DNA of 64,000 nt from DASWJZ01 sp963739005 (GCA_963739005.1 CAVTYQ010000003.1:195343-259342); one strand, 5' to 3'; counted from the first letter of the stretch, positions 7,410-16,202 are shown. The notes: generated from the sequence alone by a model not told the origin. Program-made: numbers and translations.

Positions 7410-7886
7410 TTATGCCGCTGAGCGCGGCAGCGGTGGCAGGCGGCGCTTGACCGGCGAGGACTGGATGATCGAGGTGTTGGTCATCGCGAACGGGATGATC
7501 TGATCGATGACCTTCTCCAGGTCCTGCATCGAGCTGACATGCGCCTTGGCGATGAAGCAATCCTCGCCGGTCACCCGGTCGCATTCCACGATGGCCGGAA
7601 GTCCGTTCAGCACCTCCGCCACCTTCTCGAGCTGGCCGGGGATCGGGCGGATGCGAAGATAGGCCGCGAGCGGCAGGCCGAGCGCCGCGGGGTCGATCCG
7701 CGCCACGTAGCCGGTGACGATCCCGGCTTCTTCCAGCCGCCGCACGCGCTCCGTGACGCTAGGCGCGGAGAGGCCCGTCGTGCGGGCGAGATCCGCCATC
7801 GTGACGCGCGCATCCTCGGACAGCGCACGCAGGATCTTCACATCGGTCGCGTCGACATCGCTGTTTTTATATCGAAGCCGTTTCAT
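7410..7886 (-). CDS. Lrp/AsnC family transcriptional regulator
   Basis: A 158-residue regulator: N-terminal winged helix-turn-helix ('DATDVKILRALSEDARVTMA', then 'TTGLSAPSVTERVRRLEEAG') and a C-terminal RAM/ligand-binding ferredoxin-like domain ending in 'MTNTSIIQSSPVKR'. Such proteins sense amino acids and often control the gene divergent from them. I chose the ATG at 7886 ('MKRLRYKNSDVDATD'); an in-frame ATG at 7940 would add 18 atypical residues. The 89-bp intergenic gap to the EamA exporter is locally AT-rich ('TTTTAGATTACCTTCAATCT'), a plausible operator, so it probably controls that exporter and itself. Confidence 0.93.
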   Translation of the reverse strand: MKRLRYKNSDVDATDVKILRALSEDARVTMADLARTTGLSAPSVTERVRRLEEAGIVTGYVARIDPAALGLPLAAYLRIRPIPGQLEKVAEVLNGLPAIVECDRVTGEDCFIAKAHVSSMQDLEKVIDQIIPFAMTNTSIIQSSPVKRRLPPLPRSAA

Positions 7887-7975
7887 CGACTTTTCCTGAT
7901 ATCCGAACGTGAATCGAGCATAACGCATCGCCATAGGCATGCCAATTCTTTTAGATTACCTTCAATCTCTCAGGC

Positions 7976-8881
7976 ATGAGCATTCGCGGCGCGACGCTGA
8001 CCGACACCGCCGAAATCGTGCCGCCGCACGCCTGGTTCGGGGTGAGCGCGGTCTTCCACTATCTCGGGCCGTCGTTCGCCGTGCTGCTCTTCCCCTTCGT
8101 CGGCGTGCTCGGCGTCGCCTGGCTTAGGATCGCGACCGCCGCCCTCGTCTTCGCGCCCATCACGAAGCCCTGGAAGACCTTCGCCCGCGCGGATCGTCGC
8201 GAGCGTCTTCTGATCCTCGCCCTCGGCGCCTGCCTCGCCGTCATGAATTGTGCGTTCTATCTCGCGCTTGACCGCCTGCCGATCAGCCTCGTCGCGGCAA
8301 TCGAGTTCGTCGGCACGATCGGAGTCGCTCTTTACGGGCTGCGGACGTCACGCAATCTCGCCGCGCTCGCGCTGACGCTTCTCGGCGTCTTCATCCTGAT
8401 CGACGTGAAGTGGTCGAGCGACCCGCTCGGCCTCCTCTGGGCATTCCTGAACGGCGCGCTTTTCGTCGGCTATGTCGTGCTCGGCCACAAGGCCGCCGCG
8501 GGCGGCGCGTCGGGTGGCGTGGAGCGCCTTGGCGCGGCGATGGCCGCCGCCTTCCTCGTCGTCATGCCGATCGGCTTCCTCCAGGCGCTCGCCGCGTTCG
8601 CCCATCCGATGCTCCTTCCAGCCGGCATCGGCGTCGGCATCTCGTCATCGGTAATCCCCTATGTCTGCGACCAGCTCGCCATGTCGCGGCTGCCGCGCGC
8701 GAGCTTCGCGCTGCTCCTTGCGCTCCTCCCCGCCACGGCAACCATCATCGGCGCGATCGTGCTCGCGCAGATCCCGAGCCTGAGAGATGTGATCGGCATC
8801 CTTCTCGTCATGGCCGGCGTCGCCGTGCACAAGCCCGCGCCGGCGAACAGAATCGCCAACACGCCCGTCGACCAGGGCTGA
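7976..8881 (+). CDS. EamA/DMT family exporter (RhtA-like)
   Basis: A 301-residue inner-membrane protein with about ten predicted membrane segments in two EamA repeats. Its arrangement resembles RhtA-type threonine/homoserine exporters ('AFYLALDRLPISLVAAIEF', 'SSSVIPYVCDQLAMSRLPR' and 'FALLLALLPATA' near the C-terminus). The pairing with a divergent Lrp-type regulator supports an amino-acid or related metabolite export role. The start at 7976 is the first ATG in frame. Substrate is inferred from family resemblance and context only. Confidence 0.9.
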   Translation: MSIRGATLTDTAEIVPPHAWFGVSAVFHYLGPSFAVLLFPFVGVLGVAWLRIATAALVFAPITKPWKTFARADRRERLLILALGACLAVMNCAFYLALDRLPISLVAAIEFVGTIGVALYGLRTSRNLAALALTLLGVFILIDVKWSSDPLGLLWAFLNGALFVGYVVLGHKAAAGGASGGVERLGAAMAAAFLVVMPIGFLQALAAFAHPMLLPAGIGVGISSSVIPYVCDQLAMSRLPRASFALLLALLPATATIIGAIVLAQIPSLRDVIGILLVMAGVAVHKPAPANRIANTPVDQG

Positions 8882-8890
8882 CGCGAAGCG

Positions 8891-9520
8891 TCAGCCCTTC
8901 ATCATCGCCGCGATCGGCGCTGCCGCCGCCTGCCACGACGGGCGCGCCTCCATGCGCGCGAGCCAGGCGGTGATATGCGGCGTCTCGTCGAGCGTGATGC
9001 GCGCGCCCTTGCGGTAGACGAACGTGCTCGCCACGGCGAAGTCGGCAAGGCTCAGCTCGCCGGCGACCCAGTCCTTGTCGGCGAGGTTGGCGTCGAGGAT
9101 CGGGAGAAACTGCGCGAGCTCCTTCAGCGACGGTTCGATCGCCTTCTCGTCGGGTTCGCCCATGCCGAACATCTTCTTGAGCAGCCGTTCGAAGACGACG
9201 CGCTGCGTGGCGGGGCCGAGGTGCACCGCGTGCCAGTAGGTCCATTGATCCACGACCGCGCGCTTCTTCGGATCTTGCGGATAGAGCTTGCCCTTGAGAC
9301 TCGCGAGATAGGCGTTGATGGCGCGGCTCTCCCAAAGCACGAGGTCGCCGTCGATGAGCACCGGCACTTTGCCGTTCGGATTGATCGCCAGGTAGGACGC
9401 GGTCTTGTTCTCGCCGTTCCGCATATCGACGTCGATGATCTCGAGATCAATTCCGAGCTCGTTTGCGACCGCGCGGACGCGAAGGGCATTGGGTGAGAGA
9501 TTGGCGTTGTAGAGCTTCAT
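8891..9520 (-). CDS. Glutathione S-transferase family protein
   Basis: A 209-residue GST distinct from the one at 3701. Thioredoxin-like N-terminus ('MKLYNANLSPNALRVRAVAN' with a Ser at residue 9, the probable catalytic position), cis-Pro motif 'NGKVPVL', glutathione-binding 'ESRAINAYLA', then the helical C-terminal domain with the conserved 'LSLADFAVAS' capping box. Convergent with the EamA gene with only 9 bp between stops. It has no copy of the ECF42-type promoter, so it is probably outside that regulon. Confidence 0.93.
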   Translation of the reverse strand: MKLYNANLSPNALRVRAVANELGIDLEIIDVDMRNGENKTASYLAINPNGKVPVLIDGDLVLWESRAINAYLASLKGKLYPQDPKKRAVVDQWTYWHAVHLGPATQRVVFERLLKKMFGMGEPDEKAIEPSLKELAQFLPILDANLADKDWVAGELSLADFAVASTFVYRKGARITLDETPHITAWLARMEARPSWQAAAAPIAAMMKG

Positions 9521-9745
9521 GGCATGACCTGCGGCAGGGTTTCGTCGGCGGCCGTATATCGCAAAGCCGGGCGCCTGATTCTCATAAATCCGCGATTGGC
9601 GCCGTTACCGGCCCGGCGGGCGCCTTGGGTGCAGCCTGTCTGGGAGGAGCTTGCGGTGTTTCTCTACTGACGAAGGCGCGTCGCTGATATACGGATTCCT
9701 GCCGATCAACCCACGTCCCAAACGGCGATGCCGAATTGAGAACGC

Positions 9746-10165
9746 ATGCGCTCCCGCGTCCGCATCACATCTTCATGGATCATGCTCGCAGCGGGCGCCG
9801 CGCTCTTTCTCGGAACGCCCGCGGCGATGGCGGATGACGACATCGCCGGAAGATGGGCGGGTACGGTCCAGCAATCGGACGGCCAGACCTACCCGGCGGT
9901 CATGGAATTCGACGCGGAGGGCCACGGAAGCAGCGACTATCCGTCGCTGAATTGCGCCGGCAAGCTCTCCGGCACGGGAAAAAAGGGGAACTACCAATTC
10001 CGCGAAACGATCGGCGGCGCCGGTCGAGCGGGGGAGACGGGCCGTTGCATCGACGGAACGATCAGCGTCAGCGTTTCAGGCGATGTGATGCGTTGGTCCT
10101 GGACCGGCGAGTGGCAGGGCAAGCCGATCACCGCGTCGGGCACCCTTACGCGCGACAAGCCGTGA
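9746..10165 (+). CDS. Secreted protein of unknown function
   Basis: A 139-residue protein I cannot assign with confidence. It has a clear Sec signal peptide (hydrophobic core about residues 11-27, likely cleavage after 'AMA' near 29). The mature part begins 'DDIAGRWAGTV' and is rich in beta-strand patterns; two cysteines lie in 'YPSLNCAGKL' and 'GRCIDGTI' and could form a disulfide. The G-x-W-x-G-x-V start and the strand pattern recall small periplasmic lipocalin-like or inhibitor-like barrels. It precedes leuD by 95 bp and is probably separately transcribed. Confidence 0.75.
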   Translation: MRSRVRITSSWIMLAAGAALFLGTPAAMADDDIAGRWAGTVQQSDGQTYPAVMEFDAEGHGSSDYPSLNCAGKLSGTGKKGNYQFRETIGGAGRAGETGRCIDGTISVSVSGDVMRWSWTGEWQGKPITASGTLTRDKP

Positions 10166-10260
10166 CAATCCCGGACCTTTGCAATTCGGTAAGGCGCCTT
10201 CCGACGATCTTTGCATTCCCCGGCGTCCCGGCCTAAGTAGCGCCCCCAAGGAGCGTTCCC

Positions 10261-10866
10261 ATGGACAAGTTCACGAGTCTCACCGCCGTCGCCGCACCGC
10301 TGCCGCGCGTCAACATCGACACCGACGCAATCATCCCGAAGCAGTATCTGAAGACAATTCTGCGGAGCGGCCTCGGCAAGGGCCTCTTTTCCGAATGGCG
10401 CTACAACGACGACGGCTCGGACAACCCCGATTTCGTCTTGAACAAGCCGGCCTATAGGCAAGCCAAGATCATCGTCGCCGGTGATAATTTCGGCTGCGGC
10501 TCGAGCCGCGAGCACGCGCCCTGGGCGCTCAAGGACTACGGCATCACCTGCATCATCTCCACGAGCTTCGCCGACATCTTCTATACGAACTGCTTCCAGA
10601 ACGGCCTCCTCCCCGCGATCGTCAAGCCGGAGGACCTGGAGAAGCTGATGGACGACGCCTCGCGCGGCGCCAACGCGACGCTCACGATCGACCTTGCGAA
10701 GCAGGAGATCTACGGGCCGGACGGTGGCGTGGTGAAGTTCGAGATCGATCCGTTCAAGAAGCACTGCCTGCTGAACGGGCTCGACGGCATCGGCATCACC
10801 GAGCAGAAGGCGGACGCGATCAAGGCTTACGAGGCCAAGCACGAGAGCGATCGGCCCTGGGTGTGA
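10261..10866 (+). CDS. leuD: 3-isopropylmalate dehydratase small subunit
   Basis: A 201-residue protein, normal LeuD length. With LeuC it isomerises 2- to 3-isopropylmalate in leucine biosynthesis in the cytosol. Signatures: 'NIDTDAIIPKQYL' near the N-terminus and the aconitase swivel motif 'NFGCGSSREHAPWAL' (about residues 76-90). RBS 'AAGGAGCG' lies 6-13 nt before the ATG. No leuC or leuB is adjacent, so the subunit genes are dispersed, as in many Hyphomicrobiales. Its stop overlaps the start of the next gene (GTGA), implying cotranslation with a small secreted protein. Confidence 0.97.
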   Translation: MDKFTSLTAVAAPLPRVNIDTDAIIPKQYLKTILRSGLGKGLFSEWRYNDDGSDNPDFVLNKPAYRQAKIIVAGDNFGCGSSREHAPWALKDYGITCIISTSFADIFYTNCFQNGLLPAIVKPEDLEKLMDDASRGANATLTIDLAKQEIYGPDGGVVKFEIDPFKKHCLLNGLDGIGITEQKADAIKAYEAKHESDRPWV

Positions 10867-11180
10867 AGGCCCTCCTCGCGCTCGCGACGCTCCTCCCCCT
10901 CGCCACGCCGTTTCCGGCCTTCGCCGACGAAGTGTCGGAATGCGAGAGCCTCGCCGCGTTCGATTTCCCCAAGGAGTCGCGCAACTCGCGACTCCACATC
11001 GACCGCGCCGCGGTGAATGTCGACAAGGCCGAAGTGAAGGCCGGCAAGGAATACGTGTCGTCCGTGCTGCACGGACCGGCGACGCTTGAGGCGTCCAGCG
11101 GATCGACGCGCGTGCGCTTCGTCTGCCTCTATGGAGGGGTCGGCGTCGGCCCGCTCTTCGTCTGGCTGCTTCCCGACTGA
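10863..11180 (+). CDS. Small secreted protein of unknown function, coupled to leuD
   Basis: A 105-residue protein. GTG start at 10863 overlaps the leuD stop by four bases. It begins with a Sec signal peptide (hydrophobic core residues 2-16, likely cleavage after 'AFA' near 21) and has two cysteines in the mature part ('SECESL' and 'RFVCLYGG'). No catalytic motif is visible and I do not recognise the family. It ends 35 bp before the MaoC gene. The coupling to leuD looks like a shared transcript rather than a shared function. Confidence 0.7.
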   Translation: MKALLALATLLPLATPFPAFADEVSECESLAAFDFPKESRNSRLHIDRAAVNVDKAEVKAGKEYVSSVLHGPATLEASSGSTRVRFVCLYGGVGVGPLFVWLLPD

Positions 11181-11215
11181 CGTCCCAAACGCAGGTCCGT
11201 GGTGGAGAACGAACG

Positions 11216-11644
11216 ATGACGACGAACGACGTGTGGCCTGGCGGCATGCCGGAGGTCGGGCAGACCGCGCGCCGGTCGCGCAAGGTCACCGCCCGCGACA
11301 TCGAGCTCTTCACCGAGATGAGCGGCGACAAGAATCCGCTGCACTATGACGAGGCGGTGGCGAAGGCGACGCGTTTTGGCGGCATCGTCGTGCAGGGCGG
11401 CGTGACCAGCGCGATCCTGAACGCCGTCGTCGCCGAGGACCTGCCGGGACCCGGTACCGTATTCCTGCAGACGCACTGGAACTTCAAGGCGCCGGTCAGG
11501 CCCGGCGATACGATCACCGGCGAGGTCACCAAGGCGCGCCCCGACAAGCCCATCACGGAGATCAAGACCCGCGTCATCCGCGACGACGGCACCATCGTCC
11601 TTGACGGCGAAGCAGTCTGTTACACGATGCCGATCGCGAAGTGA
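11216..11644 (+). CDS. MaoC family dehydratase ((R)-specific enoyl-CoA hydratase-like)
   Basis: A 142-residue single hot-dog-fold protein. The hydratase signature is present: 'FTEMSGDKNPLHYDEAVAKA' (about residues 31-50), with the catalytic Asp and His, and 'FGGIVVQGGVTSAI' following. Family members hydrate trans-2-enoyl-CoA to (R)-3-hydroxyacyl-CoA, often feeding polyhydroxyalkanoate synthesis or fatty-acid turnover. Start: ATG 11216; it lies 35 bp after the small secreted protein and may be in the same transcript as leuD. Acyl-chain preference cannot be told. Confidence 0.9.
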   Translation: MTTNDVWPGGMPEVGQTARRSRKVTARDIELFTEMSGDKNPLHYDEAVAKATRFGGIVVQGGVTSAILNAVVAEDLPGPGTVFLQTHWNFKAPVRPGDTITGEVTKARPDKPITEIKTRVIRDDGTIVLDGEAVCYTMPIAK

Positions 11645-11660
11645 GACGCGCGCAAATTCC

Positions 11661-12515
11661 CTAGCGCCGCGCCGCCTTCGCCGCGCGCTGCGACAAGACA
11701 ATCGCGACGCCGCCGAGAGTCACCGCTGAAGCGATAAGCAGCCGTGGTGTCACCTGCTCCGAGAGGAGCACGACCCCGCAGAACGCCGCGATCACCGGCA
11801 CGGAGAGTTGCACCGTCGCGGCGCGCGTCGCGGTTAGTCCCGAAAGCGCCGCGTACCAGACGACGTAGCCGCATCCCGAAGCGAGCGCGCCCGAGGCAAT
11901 CGCAAGGGCGAGGCCGGTCGAGGAGACGCTGAAATCGCGCCAGAAGAACAGGCTGACGATCACTGCGAGCGGCACCGAATAGATGAAGTTCCCGGCGGAG
12001 GCGACGAGCGGATCCGCCGCGCCCCGTCCGAGCAGCGAATAGAACCCCCAGGCGATTCCCGCGATCGCCATCAAGACGGCGCCGAACGCGTCGGGCGCCG
12101 TCACGCCGGGCGAGACGAGATAAATCAGCCCGGCGATCGCCAGAGAGAGCCCGCCCCACGAGAGGAGCGTGAAGTGCTCGCCCGCTCGAAGCGCAAAGAT
12201 GAACATCGTGAGCTGGACCGCGCCGAAGAGAATGAGCGCGCCCGTCCCCGCGCTGAGCGAGAGATAGGCGAAGGAGAAAAAGGCCATATAGGCGAAGAGC
12301 GCGACGACCGCGCGCCAGTCCGCCGAAGGTCGGCCGCCGCCGCGCCGCAGCATCGCCATGATCAGGCCGAGCGCTGTCGCGCCGGAGATGATTCTGACGC
12401 TGGTAAAGCTTGCCGCGTCGATCGACCCCGCTCCGAGCGCGAGCCGGCAGAGCAGCGAATTCGCCGCAAACGCCAGCATCGCGACGGCGGTCAAGAGTAC
12501 CGTGCGCGTCGTCAT
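11661..12515 (-). CDS. EamA/DMT family transporter
   Basis: A 284-residue inner-membrane protein with about ten membrane segments in two EamA repeats ('FAANSLLCRLALG' in the first, 'CGYVVWYAALSGLTATRAA' in the second). It is a drug/metabolite exporter family member of the YdcZ/RhaT-like group, substrate unknown. I chose ATG 12515 ('MTTRTVLLTAVAML'), which begins directly before the first membrane segment; the in-frame ATG at 12590 would add 25 polar residues. Convergent with the MaoC gene. Confidence 0.9.
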   Translation of the reverse strand: MTTRTVLLTAVAMLAFAANSLLCRLALGAGSIDAASFTSVRIISGATALGLIMAMLRRGGGRPSADWRAVVALFAYMAFFSFAYLSLSAGTGALILFGAVQLTMFIFALRAGEHFTLLSWGGLSLAIAGLIYLVSPGVTAPDAFGAVLMAIAGIAWGFYSLLGRGAADPLVASAGNFIYSVPLAVIVSLFFWRDFSVSSTGLALAIASGALASGCGYVVWYAALSGLTATRAATVQLSVPVIAAFCGVVLLSEQVTPRLLIASAVTLGGVAIVLSQRAAKAARR

Positions 12516-12963
12516 CTGGTGCGAGGTTGTCGGCAGGGGTTCGGGCCTCTTCTGGACGGCGGGCACGGATCGGGAGCGGGACAGAGCCAATCTCGCGCCG
12601 CCGCGTCAACCGGCTCTCGCGCCTTTGATCGCGCCGGCGGACCGCGGTCGCGCGAAAATCGGCATGTCCCGCGCGAGAATCGTAGCGGCGAAAATTTCTC
12701 CGCCGATGTCGATTTCAGGGGTCGCCGTTCGACGAACTGATGAGAACGGCCGGTCGGTCGCTTGGAGCTGAGCACCGGTTCCTGACGTTGCAATTGACGG
12801 AAATTTCGGCATGAACGCGCCTCTTTTCAAAGCAGACCGCGCCCATCGACCGCGCTTTGTCAGCAGTCTGTCGGCGCAATCCATGCTTGGCTTGATCATT
12901 CCGCCCGATTGCGCCAAAAGGCGCGTCCGCCTCCCAAGGCCGAAATCTCCGAGAGCCGTCTAA
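12516..12963. other. Intergenic region, no gene seen
   Basis: 448 bp between two divergent transporter genes. Short frames here have no recognisable protein character. It must hold the promoters of both genes, but I see no confident promoter, operator or structured RNA. Confidence 0.6.
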
Positions 12964-14166
12964 ATGCGTGCAAGCTTCGCCAAGAGCGCGATCGTGCTCG
13001 GCCTCCTCGCGGCCGTCGGACCGTTCGCGATCGACATGTATCTGCCGGCGCTGCCGACGATCTCCGCAAGCCTCGGCGCCTCGACCGCGGCGACGCAGAT
13101 GACGCTGATGGTCTTCTTCGTCGCCTTCGGCGTCTGCCAGATCGTCTACGGGCCGGTGTCCGACATGGTCGGCCGCAAGCCGCCGCTCTATTTCGGCCTG
13201 GCGCTTTTCGGCGCGGCCTCGGTCGGCTGCGCGCTCGCGCCGTCGATCGCCTGGCTGATCGCGTTTCGCACGCTGCAGGGCGTCGGCGCCTCCTCCGTCA
13301 TGGTGATCCCGCGCGCCATCATCCGCGACATGCACACCGGCGTCGAGGCGACGCGGCTGATGGCGCTCGTCATGCTCGTCTTCTCCGTCTCGCCGATCCT
13401 CGCGCCCTTGACCGGAAGCGCGCTGATCGTGCTCTTCGGCTGGCGCGCCGTCTTCGTCGCGGTGACGATCGCGACTCTTCTGAGCATCGCCCTCCTCGCG
13501 CTCTTCCAGCCGGAGACGCGGCTTGAGAAGGATCGCGTCCGCATCAGCGCCGGCAGCCTCGCCGCCGGCTTCGGCAAACTCCTTCGCGACCGGCATTTCC
13601 TCGGCCTGACCTTCATTGCCGGGCTCGGCATGTCGAGCTTCTTCGCGTTCCTGGCGAGCTCGTCCTTCATCTACATCGACCATTTCGGGCTGACGCCGAC
13701 CGAGTACAGTCTCGGCTTCTCGGTGAACGCCATCGGCTTCATCGGCTCCTCGCAGTTCGCCGCAAGGCTCGGCGGACGCTTCGGCATGGCGCGCGTGGTG
13801 ACGACGGCGGTGACCTGCTACGCGGCGATCGCCGTCGCGCTCTTTGCGGTGACGCTCGCCGGCGTCGACAGCCTCGCGGTCCTGATCGTGATGCTCTTCT
13901 GCTCCTTCGCCTTCCTCGGCCTCGTCATCCCGACGACGATGGTGCTGGCGCTCGACGCGCATGGCCCGATCGCCGGCATGGCCTCGGCGCTCGGCGGCAC
14001 GCTGCAGATGCTGACCGGCGCCGCGATGATCGTCATCGTCAGCCTCTTCTTCGACGGCACCGCGCTTCCGATGGTGACGACGATCGCCGCCTGCGCGCTC
14101 GGCGCCTTCGTGCTCGCCCAGCTTACCCTCGGCCGCCGTCGCTTCATCCCCGCCCCGGCGGAGTGA
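12964..14166 (+). CDS. MFS multidrug transporter, Bcr/CflA family
   Basis: A 400-residue, 12-segment major facilitator protein of the Bcr/CflA subfamily, exporting drugs such as bicyclomycin or chloramphenicol, or sulfonamides. Hallmarks: 'GPFAIDMYLPALPTIS' in the first membrane segment and 'GPVSDMVGRKPPLYFGL', the MFS loop 2-3 motif. Second-half motif 'GTLQMLTGAA' near the end is typical. ATG 12964 gives the standard N-terminus. It is not adjacent to a regulator. A second Bcr/CflA protein lies at 50347, downstream of a MarR gene. Confidence 0.95.
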   Translation: MRASFAKSAIVLGLLAAVGPFAIDMYLPALPTISASLGASTAATQMTLMVFFVAFGVCQIVYGPVSDMVGRKPPLYFGLALFGAASVGCALAPSIAWLIAFRTLQGVGASSVMVIPRAIIRDMHTGVEATRLMALVMLVFSVSPILAPLTGSALIVLFGWRAVFVAVTIATLLSIALLALFQPETRLEKDRVRISAGSLAAGFGKLLRDRHFLGLTFIAGLGMSSFFAFLASSSFIYIDHFGLTPTEYSLGFSVNAIGFIGSSQFAARLGGRFGMARVVTTAVTCYAAIAVALFAVTLAGVDSLAVLIVMLFCSFAFLGLVIPTTMVLALDAHGPIAGMASALGGTLQMLTGAAMIVIVSLFFDGTALPMVTTIAACALGAFVLAQLTLGRRRFIPAPAE

Positions 14167-14189
14167 GGGTCAAAGCCATCGACGCGCGT

Positions 14190-14212
14190 AACCTCCCCCT
14201 TGAGGGGAGGTT
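14190..14212. repeat. Short palindrome, family C relative
   Basis: ACCTCCCCCTTGAGGGGAGGT-type hairpin 24 bp after the MFS stop. The same core lies inside imuB at 37313, and longer relatives occur at 18239 and 18630. May serve as a transcription stop for the converging genes. Confidence 0.75.
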
Positions 14213-14235
14213 AAAAGCGTCACGGCTACGTTGCC

Positions 14236-15069
14236 CTACTTCGGCTCTCCATGCCCCGAGAGCACCTGCGCGGCGCCGCGGATGGCGTTGCGGAAGGCAT
14301 CGTCGAAGCTGACGCCCTCCTGCCGCCATTCGTCGGTCTTCCCGTCCGGTCCGAGCATGCGCCAGTCGGCCAGCCACCCATGCGCCTTGTCGGAGAAGTC
14401 GAGCGTACCGGAGATCGCCTTGTCGCCGCCCGCCTGCTTCGCCAGCGCGTCGAGCGTCGCCATGTCGGTCGCGGGAAGCGTCGCGACGGAGAGCCCGGCC
14501 GCGGCGAGCGCCGCCTCGCTCGGCGCCTTCGCCGGGATGTTGACGCGGAAGGTGGCGTTGTCGAGCAACTCGCGCATGTCGACGCCGCGCGCGCCGTCGG
14601 CGGAGAGCATGAAACGCCGATCGCCGTTCGTGACGCCGAGGAAGACAACGAGCGTCGGCCGCGGCGTGGTCCACGGCGCGTCGCCGAGCGAAGCCAGCGC
14701 CGCGTCGATCTTGTCTTGGTCGAACGTCACCGTCAGGTCGTGCGGACGGTCGTGCGACCCCTGCTCGTCATGGATCGGGATGCCCTCCATCCGGTCGCGG
14801 TATTTGAACGACGCGACCAGCGCGCCGGCGTCGATCGCCGCGACCCGCGGATCGCCGAGAAGCCGCGCATCGCCGGAAACCTTGATCAGCACCTCGTCGA
14901 GCGCCAGCGCGAAGCCGAGCGCGCGGTTCGTCTCGCCCGTCCCCGTCACGATCGGCCGCGCCTGGTAGACGTCGAGCATCTCGGCAGCCCGGGTCGGAGC
15001 GGCCGCGAAAAGCGCAAAAAGAAGCAACGTGGCCCGCGCACCGGCCGCGGGCCGCAAAACTGGGATCAT
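14236..15069 (-). CDS. DUF2066 domain-containing periplasmic protein
   Basis: A 277-residue exported protein with a Sec signal peptide (hydrophobic core about residues 13-26, cleavage near 'TRA-AEML'). The rest matches DUF2066: early 'YQARPIVTGTGETNRALGFA', 'FKYRDRMEGIPIHDEQGS' and the C-terminal 'WRQEGVSFDDAFRNAIRGAA'. The family is conserved in proteobacteria; no function is established. It lies convergent to the MFS gene across a short palindrome. Confidence 0.85.
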   Translation of the reverse strand: MIPVLRPAAGARATLLLFALFAAAPTRAAEMLDVYQARPIVTGTGETNRALGFALALDEVLIKVSGDARLLGDPRVAAIDAGALVASFKYRDRMEGIPIHDEQGSHDRPHDLTVTFDQDKIDAALASLGDAPWTTPRPTLVVFLGVTNGDRRFMLSADGARGVDMRELLDNATFRVNIPAKAPSEAALAAAGLSVATLPATDMATLDALAKQAGGDKAISGTLDFSDKAHGWLADWRMLGPDGKTDEWRQEGVSFDDAFRNAIRGAAQVLSGHGEPK

Positions 15070-15085
15070 CCGGGGCGTTGCTCGG

Positions 15086-15229
15086 CTACTTTTTCGGCTC
15101 CATCACCGCCGTCGCCTTGCCGATCGCGCCGGGCGCCGATGCTCTCAGATAACGCGGCGTCTTGTCCTTCTTGTCGACGCTCTTTTTCTTTTTCTGCTCC
15201 TTGGTGCTGCGCTGCTGTCCCTTGGCCAT
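15086..15229 (-). CDS. Small lysine-rich protein, Hyphomicrobiales type
   Basis: A 47-residue, strongly basic protein starting 'MAKGQQRSTKEQKKKKSVDK'. Short 'MAKGQxRSxKExKKPK' proteins are widespread in Hyphomicrobiales, usually annotated as hypothetical. The ATG at 15229 is preceded by a purine-rich 'AGGACGCC' stretch. Such a charge pattern suggests RNA or DNA association, but that is inference. It is 17 bp upstream of the DUF2066 gene on the same strand and could share its transcript. Confidence 0.7.
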   Translation of the reverse strand: MAKGQQRSTKEQKKKKSVDKKDKTPRYLRASAPGAIGKATAVMEPKK

Positions 15230-15608
15230 GGCGTCCTCCAAAAGGCGGCGAAAATCGGCCTCCGATGGTGGGAAGAAATAACCCCGGTTGCGTCCGCGCG
15301 CGACTCTCTTTTCGCCCCGCGGCCAAGCCCAGGCGGGGCATTCATGCTTACCGAAAGCTTGAATGGAGCCGTGGTCCCCGCCGCAAATTCTCTTGTGAAA
15401 TGCGGGACTTCGAAAAGAAGAGGCCACGCCGGCCTTGATTAATTCGCAATTGCGCCCGATATTCCGTCATCGATCTTTGGCCGGACAACTGGGCCCCTAT
15501 CCTGGCGCTGCCGGGTGCACGTTCAGCCTTTCCAAATCTCGATAGAGCGGCGCGCCGCGTGAATTCGCGCGCGTCCAGCACGTGCCACCGTCAGTGAAAG
15601 GACAATCC
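15230..15608. other. Intergenic region holding the cold-shock gene leader
   Basis: 379 bp with no convincing gene. The part next to 15609 should include the promoter and leader of the cold-shock gene; leaders of such genes often fold into temperature-responsive structures, but I cannot show one here by eye. Confidence 0.5.
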
Positions 15609-15818
15609 ATGCCAACGGGCACCGTAAAGTTCTACAATACCCAAAAGGGCTTCGGCTTCATCCAGCCGGACGACGGCAGCAAGGACGTCTTCGTCCATGC
15701 GACCGCGCTTGAGCAGGCCGGGATGCGCAGCCTCGTCGAGGGTCAGAAGATCTCCTTCGACGTGGAGACGGATCGCCGCAGCGGCAAGGCGGCCGCGGCG
15801 AACTTGCAGCAGCCGTAG
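15609..15818 (+). CDS. Cold-shock domain protein (CspA family)
   Basis: A 69-residue single cold-shock domain that binds single-stranded RNA and DNA and melts secondary structure. RNP1 'KGFGFIQP' (about residues 13-20) and RNP2 'VFVHATAL' (about 28-35) are intact. ATG 15609 after 'AAAGGACAATCC' gives the canonical 'MPTGTVKFYN'; the upstream in-frame ATG at 15582 would lie before that RBS. It is followed by rpsU after 123 bp containing a strong hairpin, a csp-rpsU arrangement common in alphaproteobacteria. Confidence 0.97.
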   Translation: MPTGTVKFYNTQKGFGFIQPDDGSKDVFVHATALEQAGMRSLVEGQKISFDVETDRRSGKAAAANLQQP

Positions 15819-15828
15819 ACGTCTCGGC

Positions 15829-15859
15829 CCCGCGGAGAGCGCTAGCCGCGCTCCGCGGG
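15829..15859. other. Strong hairpin between cold-shock gene and rpsU
   Basis: A 9-bp stem CCCGCGGAG / CTCCGCGGG around a GC-rich loop, starting 10 nt after the stop of the cold-shock gene. No T-tract follows, so it could be a processing or attenuation site separating csp from rpsU levels. Confidence 0.6.
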
Positions 15860-15941
15860 AACGTGTCGGCGGGCGGGCGAGAAGCGCCCGCATCGGCAGG
15901 ACGGTCAGCGCGGTTCCCGCGCATCTGAGATTCTGAGGAGA

Positions 15942-16202
15942 ATGCCTTTGCTGGTTTTCGTGCGCGACAACAACGTGGAGCAGGCGCTGCGGGCGCTGAA
16001 GAAGAAGATGCAGCGCGAAGGCGTCTTCCGCGAGATGAAGCGGCGAAAGGCCTACGAGAAGCCGTCGGAGAAGAGAGCGCGCGAGAAGGGCGAGGCGATA
16101 AGGCGCTCGCGCAAGGCGGCGCGCAAGCTCGCCCAGCGCGAAGGGCTGCTGCCGATGCCGAAGCGCAAGGTTCCCGCGGTCGGCGCAAGGGGGCGGCGTT
16201 AG
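15942..16202 (+). CDS. rpsU: 30S ribosomal protein S21
   Basis: An 86-residue basic ribosomal protein: 'VFVRDNNVEQALRALKKKMQ' at the N-terminus, then 'REGVFREMKRRKAYEKPSEK' and a basic tail. It lies on the 30S platform near the anti-Shine-Dalgarno helix and aids mRNA selection. It is longer than the roughly 70-residue enterobacterial S21 because of the C-terminal extension usual in alphaproteobacteria. RBS 'GAGGAG' is immediately upstream of the ATG. Confidence 0.96.
   Translation: MPLLVFVRDNNVEQALRALKKKMQREGVFREMKRRKAYEKPSEKRAREKGEAIRRSRKAARKLAQREGLLPMPKRKVPAVGARGRR

Noticed and set aside
12715..13962. 415-codon minus-strand open frame rich in Arg, Glu, Asp and His.
   Set aside because: Antisense of the MFS gene at 12964; composition is that of a GC-rich shadow frame.
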